From NCBI GenBank assembly GCA_964019155.1, contig OZ025242.1, forward strand, positions 88,735,705 to 88,799,704: 64,000 nt of DNA, in the 5' to 3' direction. Of the stretch, positions 1 through 13,645 are shown piece after piece; position 1 is the first letter of the stretch; every line of letters begins with the position of its first letter. The DNA is from Osedax fenrisi. Its lineage: Eukaryota > Annelida > Polychaeta > Sabellida > Siboglinidae. Below the pieces are notes generated by a model. It did no database searches and was not told where the DNA came from. It saw only the letters and a list, made by a program, of their open reading frames with translations. Position numbers and translations under genes: made by a program.

Positions 1-426
1 TAACATATATGTTATATTCTACCATATAATAACACTATCCATATTGTATTTAACATTAATAATCGATATCACTATATTACTGTGATGGTACTTATATTTG
101 TGAACAATATGAAACATATACTTTGTAAATATGTACAATTGTGATTAATATAATACTACAATAATCAATAAATGAATTTAGTGAATATACAATATATCAT
201 AAACTAGTGAAATACTGATGAAATATATGCGATATCAAATAATTATACAGTTTGTACAGTAGCATTTAAATATAGTAATGATCAAAATCAAAATACAGAG
301 AGGCATTGAAAATTCTAAAATACTGACGGTATTTCCTCAATATTTTGTCTTCAATTATAATTAATAAATAAAATGATAGGCAATTCTACATCTACTGTAT
401 TCTACATACACTGTATACTATATATA

Positions 427-474
427 TAGTGTGTATAATAGTGTGTATAATAGTGTGTATAATAGTGTGTATAA
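427..474. repeat. 12-bp tandem repeat AGTGTGTATAAT
   Basis: Four near-exact units. Confidence 0.85.
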
Positions 475-1244
475 TATGTACAATGTATACGATTTATGTT
501 GGACGTTGGACTTTGTATAGTGTGTACAGAGTGTATGATTAAAAAGTGTATTGATAATTATCTGTTTATATTATCATATAGTCGAACTCATTTGTACACA
601 AGTGATCTTATATAATTTAATATTTATAAACTTCGTACTCGTATCTATAAATAGAAATTATATTAATCATCGAAATGAGTACTTTGCATAGGCTCTATTT
701 CATAGTATATACTCTACGTGAAATTATGAATTATCATTAATAGTTATCGTTAATTAAAAGGGTTTAATAGTTAATTTGTCTAAAATACTCATTATTATGA
801 ATAATGCAAATAAACATCTTATTAATATCCCATAATGTCTCGTTTTATTGTGTAGTAAGTAATATAGCTGTTGTTAACATTATTCTCATTAATTAGTAAT
901 ATAATATTCCTATCGGTTAAATATACATGTATATACATACAATGTAATGATTATATATATATAAATATATGATTAAAAAGTACACATCAGCTAGGATATA
1001 TAGGGGTTATTAAATTTACCAATGGTTCACCTGCAGGCCTTATTTATTACTATTATATACAAAGATTAAATCATATTTCTTACACATTGTAGGTAGTCAT
1101 ATATTTGTAATCGATATGTGTGTCACATACATATACTGTATATGATATATATATATATATATATATATATATCATATATATATATGATATACATTTACAT
1201 ATATAGTATACAAACATATGCATACATGGTACACATAAACTTTA

Positions 1245-1325
1245 CATATGTACATTATACATATGTACATTATACATATGTACATTATACATATGTACAT
1301 TATACATATGTACATTATACATATA
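1245..1325. repeat. 15-bp minisatellite ACATATGTACATTAT
   Basis: Five to six tandem units, followed directly by unique sequence. The unit has the internal palindrome ACATATGT. Confidence 0.9.
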
Positions 1326-1463
1326 AAGTGGACAACTACATTGTATATGTTACATAACATGCATTGTATACATTGACATTACAATGTGTTACTGTCTAGA
1401 TATAGTGAAGCTTCTATACACAACATACACTTGAAATAATCCTCATTTGTAAACATTCATATA

Positions 1464-1504
<41 letters not shown>

Positions 1505-2315
1505 TAATAAATATACTAATAAATACTATATACTATAGTATATGCACATATACATGCATGTATATACATGTATATATATATATATATATATACATATATA
1601 TCACTTTAATATGATTGAAGTATCTATTTATATATATACATATATCATAAATGTGTCACAGCTACTGATACAAGAAATAAACACATCTACACCCCCACTA
1701 CACCCCTACTATATATATAGGTATACCTACACTACACCCCTACTACACCTATACTACACCACTGCATCATCGCTACATCTCTATGCCGTTACTACATATT
1801 ACATATCATTGCTAATTGATCACCTAAACTAGCGACAGAGCAACCCGTATATAAAGCTTGTGTATGTGTGTTTGTGTGTGTGTTTGTGTGTGTGTGTTTG
1901 TGTGTGTGAGTGTGTGCAGTGACTTAATACAGAGGTAGTATTTCTACTTTCTGAACGGCTTCTTTAATCTGTATGCCTAAAGGTATGCATAGGTATGTGT
2001 ATACAAACAAACAAACAAACAAACACATGCTTAATTAAACAATACCATATATGGTATGCGTGGGTGTTCGTAATTAGAGCAACTCATTACACACAATGGA
2101 TCCTTTGTTCTCCCCATTGTTAGGCTTCTTTTCCATTCTACTAATTACATTTTATATAATACTAGAGTAGGCTATACTTTGTATATTCTTATTTAGTACT
2201 TTAGATAATTCATATACATAATTGTAGGTATATGTATATAGGTGATGGTTATAATATTTGAATTACATTATGTATTATTTTATTTGTATTATTATAAGAT
2301 TTAGGCAATGCCAGA

Positions 2316-2353
2316 GTAATTATAGAAGCAGTGTTGCTTATCGAGATAATTAC
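2316..2353. repeat. Dispersed hairpin repeat, copy 1
   Basis: GTAATTAT...ATAATTAC with inner AAGCA/TGCTT. One stem pair differs from the 17-kb copy on both sides, so pairing is kept. Confidence 0.7.
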
Positions 2354-3520
2354 CCCTTTATTAACAACAGGAATTCATATTTATGCAGCTGTTAATGTGT
2401 TAACAAGATATACAAGATATATATATATATTACATCATATATATATGTATATATCTTTTCACATATAATATAATATGTCGAAATCCTCATATATGGTACT
2501 ACTACTATTATTCTTTTACTTTAATATATACTAGAATACACGTGCCCTATACTACGTCATAACTAAGTCATAATAATAGTATGTGGTACAATGTTAGCGC
2601 GTGTAAGTGATTGACACTTTCCCCTAGCGATCAAACTAACCGTTATAGAACGAACATGATGGATCCTCGCATGACGCATGACTAACGATGTTATCGTCAC
2701 GATTGCGCATGTCTTAGGTTATAACAAACATGTACCTACCGCTCAAGTGTCATTGTATTGTTTATATAATCTATAATCGGTGTCTCTAATAGAGACTCTC
2801 TACGCTTTAATTGTTCATATACTCGATTGTATTCTAATATGAAATCTAAATATAGATTTGTCTACACGTGGCAAACTACTATATCGACGTACAGACACTA
2901 GTCTATAGTAATGCATGTCATTATAGTCCCCGATACATCTTGCTAGCCATTCTAACACCTATGCTATGTAACACCACCCCGTCATCGATTAATTAACTAT
3001 TATGTAATATAGCATTTATTATGTAAGATATTACATGTATATCCAGGTAGTAGGATACCAACTACTAGAGTATACGTTTATTTTAAGGGTAGTTAAAAAG
3101 TATCTATATAAAACATTATAAACGCGCTATAAATAGACATTATTACGCAACAGTGTGACGTAATCGATTACCTAACTGTAGCACATGTGCGTAACTTCAT
3201 TGTACCATTATAGAGGTAGGGGGGATCGGTGTTAGCCTGCTTGTTGTTTCTATTGTTCGTCTATTGTGTGGTGCGATCACACACTCGTTCCCCGCGGTGG
3301 CAGCACTGGTGCCTGGGTGTATTATATACGGCTTTATTGCCCGAGCGGTCAGCGGTGTGGTCAAGCCTATAGCACTATATGTGCTGTTGTGATACTTCCT
3401 TTGTTATGTTATGTAATATGTTATAAATAGCCTATCGTAGGTGACAGTCGGATATAAGTCGTATGTGACGAGTTGATACTATGTTGGATTTAATGAAAAT
3501 TACTACAGTACAGTATATAC

Positions 3521-3521
<1 letters not shown>

Positions 3522-3587
<66 letters not shown>
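3522..3587. repeat. (TA)n microsatellite
   Basis: About 33 TA units. Confidence 0.95.
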
Positions 3588-3592
<5 letters not shown>

Positions 3593-3721
3593 AATATATG
3601 TTTATATTATGTATATATTAATTAAATCTACATTATTTTAATTATATAACCATCATAAAGTATTATTATTAACATTCCTATGTATGATATACGTATACAC
3701 ACGTACCGATGATGCAATATC

Positions 3722-4795
3722 TACTGGTCAGTAGACGTAGTGGTCAGTAGTGGTCAGTAGTGGTAGTGGTCAGTAGTGGTAGTGGTCAGTAGTGGTCAGT
3801 AGTGGTAGTGGTCAGTAGTGGTAGTGGTCAGTAGTGGTAATGGTCAGTAGTAGTGGTCAGTAGTTGTAATGGTCAGTAGTGGTAGTGGTCAGTAGTGGTA
3901 GTAGTCAGTAGTGGTAGTGGTCAGTAGTGGTAATGGTCAGTAGTAGTGGTCAGTAGTTGTAATGGTCAGTAGTGGTACTGGTCAGTAGTGGTACTGGTCA
4001 GTAGTGGTAGTGGTCAGTAGGGGTAGTAGTCAGTAGTGGTAGTGGTCAGTAGTAGTGGTCAGTAGTTGTAATGGTCAGTGGTTGTAATGGTCAGTAGTTG
4101 TAATGGTCAGTAGTGGTAGTGGTCAGTAGTGGTAGTGGTCAGTAGTAGTGGTCAGTAGTTGTAATGGTCAGTGGTTGTAATTGTCAGTAGTGGTTGTAGT
4201 CAGTAGTGGTAGTGGTCAGTAGTGGTACTGGTCAGTAGTGGTAGTGGTCAGTAGTGGTAGTGGTCAGTAGTGGTACTGGTCAGTAGTTGTAATGGTCAGT
4301 AGTAGTGGTCAGTAGTGGTTGTAGTCAGTAGTGGTAGTGGTCAGTAGTGGTACTGGTCAGTAGTGGTAGTGGTCAGTAGTGGTAGTGGTCAGTAGTGGTA
4401 GTGGTCAGTAGTAGTGGTCAGTAGTTGTAATGGTCAGTGGTTGTAATTGTCAGTAGTGGTTGTAGTCAGTAGTGGTAGTGGTCAGTAGTGGTACTGGTCA
4501 GTAGTGGTAGTGGTCAGTAGTGGTAGTGGTCAGTAGTGGTACTGGTCAGTAGTTGTAATGGTCAGTAGTAGTGGTCAGTAGTGGTTGTAGTCAGTAGTGG
4601 TAGTGGTCAGTAGTGGTACTGGTCAGTAGTGGTAGTGGTCAGTAGTGGTAGTGGTCAGTAGTGGTACTGGTCAGTAGATGTAGTGGTCAGTAGTGGTCAG
4701 TAGTGGTCAGTAGTGGTACTGGTCAGTAGTGGTAGTGGTCAATAGTGGTCAGTAGTGGTAGTGATCAGTAGTGGTCAGTAGTGGTACTGGTCAGA
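3722..4795. repeat. 1.1-kb GGTCAGTAGT minisatellite
   Basis: Units of GGTCAGTAGT (10 bp), GGTCAGTAGTGGTAGT (16 bp) and GGTCAGTAGTTGTAAT alternate over about 1.07 kb with higher-order patterns; a block near 4200-4330 recurs near 4465-4600. No spacers of even length exist, so it is not a CRISPR-like array. Confidence 0.95.
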
Positions 4796-5601
4796 CGTGG
4801 ATGAGGTGGACAGAGGCTACCACGTAAATAATGCAGGACACGATATTAATTAATTACGTTAAAGCCGTACCGACTATTTACCGGTGACCGACAGACGCTC
4901 GGATCACGTGGGTCTGTAGAGGCTGTAGGTAGCAGTCACTTATCGCACAGCTATTACGTAATTCTTATTAAGATGAGGACGAGGAGGAGGACGAGGAGGA
5001 TGTGCTAAGCGGTGAGAGATGGGTATTAGCTTTGCTCATCCCATTGCGTTCGCTTCGGCTCCTAGTAATTAATCACGCATTGTGCAGCAGCAGCAAGCGA
5101 TGCCACTCTCACTCTCACGTGATATTACGTAATACTAAATAGGATGATTCATCACCGTGTGTCATCGCTGTCGTCTTTATCGAATGTAGCCAGGAATTGT
5201 GTGCATTCGTTGCATCATGTTTATATCATTTATTCGTAATTATAAGTCATTATTCGAATGTAAACATAGTAAAATATACCAAATGTTGTATTATTATATA
5301 TATATATATATATATAGTGTGCGTGTGTGTTTATCAACTTTATTATATATTACATAATACCTAATAATTAATATAACATGTTAATATTATATATTTTCAT
5401 AGTTATTTATAATATATAATAGTATACCTAAAAAAATTAGATTTATATTCATATATATATAATCACAACTTAAAAAAAGTGTGATCATATATCATATGAA
5501 AAAACTTTAATAATTATAATGTTAAATCTGTATTTATCAAATCAACAACATCTATAACAGGTATATTCTCATACCATGTGATACTGGAGTATAAATTATG
5601 T

Positions 5602-5670
<69 letters not shown>

Positions 5671-6221
5671 GTGAGTTGTGTGTATAATATATAATGCAGT
5701 TATTTATAATCTTAAGTTGCAGTAGATATTTATAGAGTACATAGTTAATAGTGTGTATTATTTAAGGAATTTTATTGCATTTATTTATATATAATTCAGG
5801 TTTTTATATCAAATATTATTATTTATGATTTATATTTAATCATTTTATTTTTTAAATAATTAAAATAATTTGATGAATTTGTAGTTAAAATGTATGCAAA
5901 TAATAATAAAAACAAACTAATTATATAAATATAAAAACCAATGTAAGTGGTTAATAGGTTTACTGGGAATACTAATAAATATTACCAATAATAATGGAAA
6001 CTGCATTAGTCATACAATGCACCTATAGTAATGGCATTAGGTACATCATAGTGAGTATGGGTAACTGTGATTATTATCTATCAGGTTACATCAAACAACA
6101 TACACAAATAAACATACCACTAGGCAGTCATTAATTGGATACATTTCAATAACTCAGGATGAACATTAATGTATTGATTGATAGATTGGTCAAGTGGGTA
6201 GTTGTTATTAAGTAAATAAGT
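4796..6221. other. Intergenic; GC-richer patch then AT-rich DNA
   Basis: 4796-5220 is relatively GC-rich, with a GAG/GAC-rich run at 4972-5001. From 5220 on it is AT-rich, with TA runs at 5297-5316 and 5606-5668. No gene is supported. Confidence 0.6.
5606..5668. repeat. (TA)n microsatellite
   Basis: About 30 TA units. Confidence 0.95.
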
Positions 6222-7160
6222 ATGAAGGATGGGTAATTTGGCCGAATTTATATGTGTGTTACTAGAAGTGATCTAAATAATAATATACATATTTTTAAAT
6301 AATAGTCACAGACTATGTAACTAATATTATATTAATTTACGATATGTATATATTAATTATTTATATTTTTGTATTTTTGTGAATAAAATGAATAATAAGC
6401 TATATAAATATGCTTAAAAACAGCAAATTCGGGTAATTTGGCCGATAGTAGAACTTTACTCTATAGGTAAATTATGTTCTAAATGTATAAATTAAATTTC
6501 TTGAATAAAATGATGAATAATTAGGTGTGCACTTAATACCACCGCCACATTAGATAATATTTTCAAAATTATATCAACATTATATTACTTTTTTATTGAC
6601 ATTCGTATTATGCACTTTATTTTATTAGTAATTATATACTATCAAATCAAATATATCTAAGAATATGATATACCAGATTTAGGTTTGAGCAGACATGGTG
6701 GAAGTGATAAATATGATTAACCATTAATTTTTATATCAATACTATAATTTTACTATCTCATATCTGATTGGTTAATGATCGGCCAAATAACCCGACTTAC
6801 ATCGGTCAAATTACCCATTATGACGTACGTTATTATTTTAGAAATATCATTGTATCATATTGATATATAATTTAGATATAAACATAGACTCAAAAACATT
6901 TTATTTTTTATTTTAGTGTAAAAAATATCACAATCGAACATTTATTTGTGAAATGACAAACACATATTTTGTAGAAATTACATAAAATCAATAAATACTA
7001 ATAATTATAATTATTGATTATTTATTAAAATAAATGTTAACTCTTCTTAATGGTATTATGAAATACTATAAATTGTATATAGACTTTTTTTGTTATCATT
7101 AATAGTTTCTGAGATATTATAGCTGACCAAATTACCCGCATCGGCCAAATTATCCTTCAC
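6222..7160. mobile_element. MITE with repeated GGGTAATTTGGCCGA word
   Basis: The left end TGAAGGATGGGTAATTTGGC and the right end (read in reverse) TGAAGGATAATTTGGC form inverted ends. The word GGTAATTTGGCCGA recurs at 6231 and 6431 and inverted at 6780, 6803, 7125 and 7141. No reading frame of note. The segment AGTTTCTGAGATA near the right end (7102) is shared with the GGGGAAAGTAACC family at 13.9 kb and elsewhere. Confidence 0.75.
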
Positions 7161-8305
7161 CTAATACATTATATAATTAAAACATATTGGAAGCTATAAA
7201 TAAATAATTATAAATTAAAATATATACAAATATTCAAATAAATCTAATAATATACAAAATAGTTCAACTTCTTTATTCAATATAATATTCAATTTTCAAC
7301 TATATGATTATTTAACTAGACAAATATAATAGGAAGAAACTTTTAAAAAGTATGTTTAAGTAAATAGGTAAATATTATAATATGAACATATATTACATAA
7401 AGTAATAAGTATAATATTATTTATATAATATTTACTATATATAATTGACTAATTTTTCTAACAATGTTTCTAAACCTATTTCATTAATGCAATGAATACA
7501 TATTAATTATATAACTCATTCATTTATTTTACTAATTAATTAACTAAATATAAAATTAGTAGGAAATAATATAGATAATATATCATTCATCTAGTAATAT
7601 ACAATATAAAGATAATACATATAATATAATGATAATACAACTACAAATATACAATATAATGATAATAAAACTAATAATATAACAAGATGATAATAACATA
7701 ACATAATATATGTAAAAGTTTAGCGAATAGAGTTTTTTTGGAGAATATCTAATATGTCCCCATTTGTTTTTTGTCCCCCCCCCCCATTTGTTTTGATTAC
7801 GATTTACGAGATCAAAATATTAAAATTTAAAAATATTTTACATGTATCATTGTATACTTTAAGATTATAATAATAACAAATTTAATAGAATAGATAGCTG
7901 CGTATTATTATTAGTTCCTTCATTTGGAAGCGTTCCCATTCACTTTGGCTTTCTCCTAAATGATATCCAATATTTGTATGAGTAATGCATATGATTTCAA
8001 ATATATTAATATTATCATAGAATAACCAATTTAATTTTCTTAATTTTTTAATATAGATATATAATAATGAATGTTATATCACATAAACAAGGAATTCACT
8101 TAAAAAATTATATTTCAAAAGTACTAAGTTATTCATAATTTATTTACAACACAATTAATAATATCTATAATAAATATAATAACATATTGTATAATTTTTA
8201 TTTTATTTCTAATTTCGAATTAAAACTATCAAATGTATCGCAAAAATATCACCACCACTATTTTAATAATGTTCATTTTAATTATGTTACTCTTAATATT
8301 TACAG
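7161..8305. other. AT-rich region directly 5' of the first identified FAM20 exon
   Basis: Nothing coding recognised. A C-rich run GTCCCCCCCCCCCCATTTG lies at about 7770-7788. The FAM20 N-lobe exon expected here was not found. Confidence 0.6.
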
Positions 8306-11123
8306 ATTTGGTAGAGATCAGGAAACACTTCCCGACCATTATTACTTCAGTGATTACGAGCGTTTTAATGCTGAGATAGCTGCGTATCATCTGGACAGGT
8401 CATTATTATTATCATTAACATCTATATTATTACCCATTTATTGTCCATGCACTACATCTATTATTACATAGATAAACTCGTACATAAATATAAAGGCATT
8501 ACCGTAGAAATTACCTGCATATATTCGATATGATATCCTTATAATATATAATATTTATTAATAATACCTTTAATATATTTAACTAAAAATATATTCAAAT
8601 AATTATCCCATATGTTAAAATACATTTTTAATTCTACTGAATATTTTATACAATAATTAATATAATGATACCAAAATATGATTTTTGTTATCTCGGTATA
8701 TCCTCAATGATAATTAATATATAGATGATAATACATAGAAAATAATGACCTATATTAAATAGTTTTGCAATATTATAGATTATTGGAATTCTATCGAGTT
8801 CCCCCAACTGTTGGAAGAGTTGTGAACATGACGAGTGAGATATTGAGGTTCTCGAACAAGAAACTTGCCAATACTTTCTTTGTATCTCCAGGTATAAAAA
8901 CATCTCACATTAGAAATAGTAATACTTTTTTATCGCATAGAATAATTATTAGTTTTATTTATTGATTTATTAAGTAATAATATATTTAATATTTATATAG
9001 GCACAATGGTATTTAAATACATTTTCTAACAAACATGTTTATATAGTAACACAAATATTATTATAAACCTTTACAAAATTTGGTAAGGGGATTTAATGTC
9101 ATTAAAATATAAAATATTATAAACAATTTTTAAAATAGATTTGTACATGTATAACATATGATATGTCAAAATATTATAGGTTAAAAAATATATAAATAAT
9201 ATAAAACATAATTTTGGAACAATACATATTTCTAATAAAATAATGATTAAAAAAATGACTGCTTTTCAATATTTATAATTTATCAATTTGAATTATTTAA
9301 AAACAATGTTATCAATAATATCTTTATTTTCATGTCAACTAGTGACAACTTTTGGATTTATTGAATAAATGCCATTGATTGGCCGTTGGTGTTATACTAG
9401 AATAATACCATAGCGTCATTTCATAAATAAATAATATAGACAATTATAACTATTTATTAAACTATTGTTCAAATATATATCTTATAATAAAATATAAATA
9501 TATTACTGTGATAATTATTAAGACTCATTTAGTCGTTTCATTCCAAATCTGTAATGATTATATTTATTATAGAATATATTATAATTTATATTAAACATAT
9601 CCCCAATGGTAAATCACATATATAATGAAATAATGTAGTTATTATATACATAATATAATTAAAAATATGTAAAAGTGTTATAATATGAATTTCATCAAAT
9701 TCTATTGTAATTCTTTAATAAATAATCCATTTAAATTTAAAAAGCGAATAATAAAATGCCGTACTCGAAATATATACCGAGATCGCATCATTTTCAGCCG
9801 GAAATCTGTGTTTCTACGGTACGTGCAGCTACTACTGCGACACGAACCACGCTATCTGCGGACAACCAGACCTTCTGGAAGGTTCGATGGCGGCGTTCCT
9901 TCCGTCTTCGCTGAAGGCTGAACGCATTCACTGGACGCATCCTTGGCGTCGTAGCTACAATAAGCACCACCTCGCCGACTGGAGAACTAACCCCGACTAT
10001 TGCGACGAAGTTAGGATCACGCCCCCTTTTGATTCCGGCCGCAGACTGGTCGACTTGAGCGACTTGGCTATTTTCGATTTCTTTACCGGTTTGCGACGAT
10101 TTCTTAGTGTTTAGATTTACGATTATCGCGTTATAATCGTGATATATACGCAAACAGGTAATCTTGATAGACATCATTACGAAACGTTTGAAGGTTTTGG
10201 AAATTTCACATTTGTGATGGCTTTAGATAACGGAAGAGCGTTAGTATATTCATCGCACACTGTATTCACATCGGCTATTCACAACTATTCACCGCTAATA
10301 TATTAAGCATATAGCTATTATTCTTTAACCATATACATTTAAATGTGAAAGATATGTTATATAATACGTCTAGTACTCTATTTCAATAGTATGTATTATA
10401 ATGCTGTTATATTTCGACTTCATTGTTCCCGTCATGCATGACTGAACAGGTCGCGTCTAAATACTACCAGAATAAAGATGCAATTTACATATACATATAC
10501 ATACCTTAAACTATATAATATTATTATTCATTATAAAATTATTATTCATTAAACATATATTTACTCTTAACTTCAATTATTCTGATCAGATTTGGACATT
10601 CCGATAACGACGACCTCTCAATCCTGGCTCCGATGGCGCAATGTTGTCTTATACGGTACACTACGCTCGTGAAGCTGCTCAACATTCACAGATCTCCTAC
10701 CTCTCTGTCTGAACGCATGAGGAAGTCCATGGCTGGTGACAAGGTGATTATCGAATACGTACTAGTTATCCTATTTATAATCATATTCTATAAATATGTG
10801 ATTTTATCTCGATATATTTATAATATTTGCGAAATCATTTCTATATATATGTATATCTGATATTCCCATATATTTATAATATTTGCGAATTCATTTTTAT
10901 ATATATATATCTGATATTCCCATTAAATGTGATAAACGTATACGTGACCTATACATACATGTACGTGACCTATATCTCTAATACACGTTACCAGGTGACC
11001 CCTATATTGACTGAAAGACAACTGCGAGCTTTGGACAGAAGACTGCGAATAGTTCTTCAGACTGTCTACGAGTGCATCAAAACCACTCCGGTTCGCGATG
11101 TCATTATCGACGATGGATTCTGA
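8306..11123 (+). CDS. FAM20: FAM20A/C-type secretory-pathway kinase, C-terminal half (six exons, 5' exons not found)
   Basis: Six exons join in frame: 8306-8398, 8779-8891, 9798-10088, 10158-10239, 10590-10743 and 10995-11123 (862 coding bases, TGA at 11121-11123). All introns are GT-AG and the phases match. The family phosphorylates secreted proteins or proteoglycan sugars in the Golgi lumen. Seen in order: YFSDYERFNAEIAAYHLDR (helix-C region with the conserved Glu), RVPPTVGRVVNMTSEI, a cysteine-rich segment (FYGTCSYYC, then AICGQPDLLEGSMAAFLP), PWRRSY, DPDYC-like NPDYCDEV, the catalytic loop GNLDRHHYE with its Asp, and LDNGRAFG with the metal-binding Asp (human D458 and D478 by family knowledge). 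It ends with LSILAPMAQCC and LRALDRRLRIVL. The wording is closer to FAM20A/C than to FAM20B; both catalytic Asp residues are present, so an active kinase is expected. Exons are visibly GC-richer than their introns. The signal anchor and N-lobe exons were not found upstream. Confidence 0.95.
10807..10922. repeat. Two-copy ~62-bp tandem duplication in a FAM20 intron
   Basis: CGATATATTTATAATATTTG..CTGATATTCCCAT occurs twice in tandem in the last FAM20 intron (10744-10994). Confidence 0.85.
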
Positions 11124-11991
11124 GAACCTCTACATACGACCTTCAACGTCGACCCCCCCGCCCCCCGATTACTTTCTAACACCAACTTTAACGTGTTCCC
11201 CTACACTCTACACTTTACGCATAAGACTTTCCGCACTTACTAGTAGCTACTCTCTGAGCCATTACAACATTTCTTCTACTACCGACTAAGTGGTACCATC
11301 ATTTAGTTCCCCCTAGAATGAGAGGTACTTATGAAATGCTATTCTTATTCGTTTGTTATTCGCGGATAGCGATATATACGGACTCATTTCCAAATCTCAA
11401 ATTCTACTATCCAATTGAACATATCTCTTCTTCAACATCTATTTCAACTTCTACATCAGCATCTATCTAGTAGAGTGATGACACCTCTATCAAAGTGACT
11501 ATATATATATGTCATGAAACACTGTTCACCTTAGATTAAAGTATCTAAAGCTAGCTGACCACTTTCCTACTGGGTCATAGGTCGAGCTAACAATGTACCC
11601 GTTTGGTATTAGAAAGGGAATATTAGATTTCATATATGCATATCTCTTATTGTGTAAAAAACATACACACACACACATACATAACATTTTTTTATTAAAT
11701 TTAATCTATACCTATATATAGATAGTGATACATATTAATTTACAATTCATTCCAGTTAAAGATTGTGATGATACAAATGACATTTATTATTTCATTAATT
11801 ACGATTAACAATTTTATTTTTAAAATATATTGTATATATTTATATATTACTATTTATAGTTATTTTACATTGATGAATTTATAATAAATACATATAAACC
11901 TTTTTATTTATTAATATATGCATGATAAATTGATATAAGTAGTATATATATAGATAGTTAATAATAGTTTAATAATAATTATATATAGAGT
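11124..11991. other. FAM20 3' region
   Basis: The first ~350 bases after the stop stay fairly GC-rich (C-runs at 11152-11166) and probably include 3' UTR. AT-rich DNA follows. No distinct polyadenylation site could be assigned. Confidence 0.5.
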
Positions 11992-12275
11992 GCCTGTGTG
12001 GCTCAGTGGCTAAGGTGTCAGACACACAAGCAGTAGAACAACATTCGAGCTTCGTCCGGAACATTAATAAATTTTATAAAATGTGTCTTAAAATATTAAT
12101 TAGAAGTGATCTTATTTAATTGTGTATAAATAAATGATCGGATCTTATTAAAACCATGGATGCCTTAACATGAGAACGGCTTCGAAGGGACATTAGAGCC
12201 ATATATGGTTATAAGTGAAAAAACTTCATCTAAGTTCCTGGATGGGATGAAAGGACTCCACTAAATAAAAATAAC
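11992..12275 (+). mobile_element. tRNA-derived SINE, copy 1
   Basis: Head GCCTGTGTGGCTCAGTGG contains an A-box-like TGGCTCAGTGG, and TTCGAGCTTCGTCC is a decayed B box. The body ends CTGGATGGGATGAAAGGACT, then AAATAAAAATAAC. Five copies in this window share the layout. Confidence 0.88.
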
Positions 12276-13507
12276 TAACAATATATCATAAATGTGTCTA
12301 CTTTCAAAATTGATATATATATATATATATTAGTTTCTAATTTATAAAATGTTATATCGAATTAATAATATTTAATATATTTATAGTAATCGTAAATATT
12401 AATAATTAATATATATGTAAAATGTATTCTAAGTATGTATTTCATTTGCTATTTTGTATATACTATTATTATTAAACCTTTATAAAATCTATTTATAATT
12501 CATATTTCTAGAAATAAATTATAATATGTTTAGGTCTACTTATTATATATATTGAATTGAATTGAATAGAAAAGTAAGTACAATAAGCAATACAATTTCT
12601 TCTTAAAGGAATGTAGCAGAGATCTCATAATCTATACTATGGATTCTATACTCATAAATATGGTAGTCCCCATATATAATGTTATACTATAATGTCAACG
12701 TATATCAAGTTTAAGTTAGTTACAGGGGTTATCGATCTGCTGTTATGACTTACATCTATAAAAGTCATTATCAATGTCGAGTTGAGGAATTCAAAATCGT
12801 TATTACTAAGGACCGAAAGTCATTTAGAATAATAACTACTTATCAATGCATATAAATGTAATCTTTGTTCTAGAACATTATCTTTATATCGTAATTTCGC
12901 CAACTATATTGATTTTAATAATATAATTTAATATGTTACTATTATTTTTTGAATATAAATATCAGTAATTATTTGTATTATATCTTTATCTATAAATATC
13001 TACAAATAAATTTGAAATTATATGTTCATTTACAATATGTAAGTGATACCATTTCTAAGTTTTATAAATATGATTGTATTACAAGAGCTGATTATGATAA
13101 AATAGATATCGCGTTTATGTGACGTAAGTGGGTTTTGTAGATCTAATTTTTCACTCGCTATACTAGCCAGTACTCCGTGAATATTGAATCTTAATATTTT
13201 AATTTTATAATTCTTATTAAAAAGATATTAATCTAATAAATAGATCTATCGGATTTTTATATTATGATAACAAAGTTATACATTTACAGCTATTATACTA
13301 CTCGTACATATTGGTGAAATATGGTATCTGGGATTAGTTAGTTTTGGTCGATAGTTCAGAATGTGTTAATACTCGTTGCCCTGTATAATCGAATAATAAA
13401 ATGTGAGTTAAATTAACTAATTCGAATATTTATTATATTGATATGATAATATGTAATTCACTCATAATTTGTATTAATTACACATGAACATTTGACCATT
13501 AATTCTT
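12276..13507. other. AT-rich intergenic DNA
   Basis: No gene or clear repeat seen apart from a short TA run at 12316-12331. Confidence 0.6.
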
Positions 13508-13645
13508 TGGGCGCTGCAACATGGGGGACGAGGGGATATGTCCCCCCCCACTTTAAAATATAGGGGGACCTCCTATGTATTGGTCACCCCATACATTTAT
13601 TTTGATTGGTTGGTCCCCCTACATACATAACCGTTCCAGCGCCCC
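13508..13645. mobile_element. Short GC-boxed MITE (GGGCGCTG ends)
   Basis: The left end GGGCGCTGCAAC and right end GTTCCAGCGCCCC (inverted GGGGCGCTGGAAC) bracket about 138 bp with internal GGGGGAC and GTCCCCC inversions. Confidence 0.65.

Larger units (their letters stand above)
1..3521. other. AT-rich gene-free region with microsatellites
   Basis: No coding exon recognised. It holds (TA)n at 1147-1174 and 1468-1502, the 12- and 15-bp tandem repeats, a (TG)n tract at 1855-1918 and (ACAA)n at 2004-2026. Slightly GC-richer unique patches at 2580-2760 and 3180-3400 show no convincing exon; the latter has an open hydrophobic frame without a start. Confidence 0.7.

Noticed and set aside
1118..1832. 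Open frames of Tyr/Ile/His repeats
   Set aside because: They are read-through of TA and TATG microsatellites; the same holds for frames at 22.9-23.2, 27.5-28.2, 43.4-43.8 and 62.0 kb.
3207..3396. Hydrophobic open frame (VSLLVVSIVRLLCGAITHSF) considered as a FAM20 signal-anchor exon
   Set aside because: No start codon and no matching splice signals; it is 5 kb from the first exon.
3722..4795. CRISPR-like regular repeats
   Set aside because: Units abut with no unique spacers, and the genome is eukaryotic.
8688..8903. 71-codon minus-strand frame
   Set aside because: Antisense to FAM20 exon 2.
9794..10177. 127-codon minus-strand frame
   Set aside because: It is antisense to FAM20 exons 3 and 4 and crosses their introns.
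11992..12064. Functional tRNA gene
   Set aside because: Acceptor arms do not pair and a long SINE body follows; the same goes for the other four copies.
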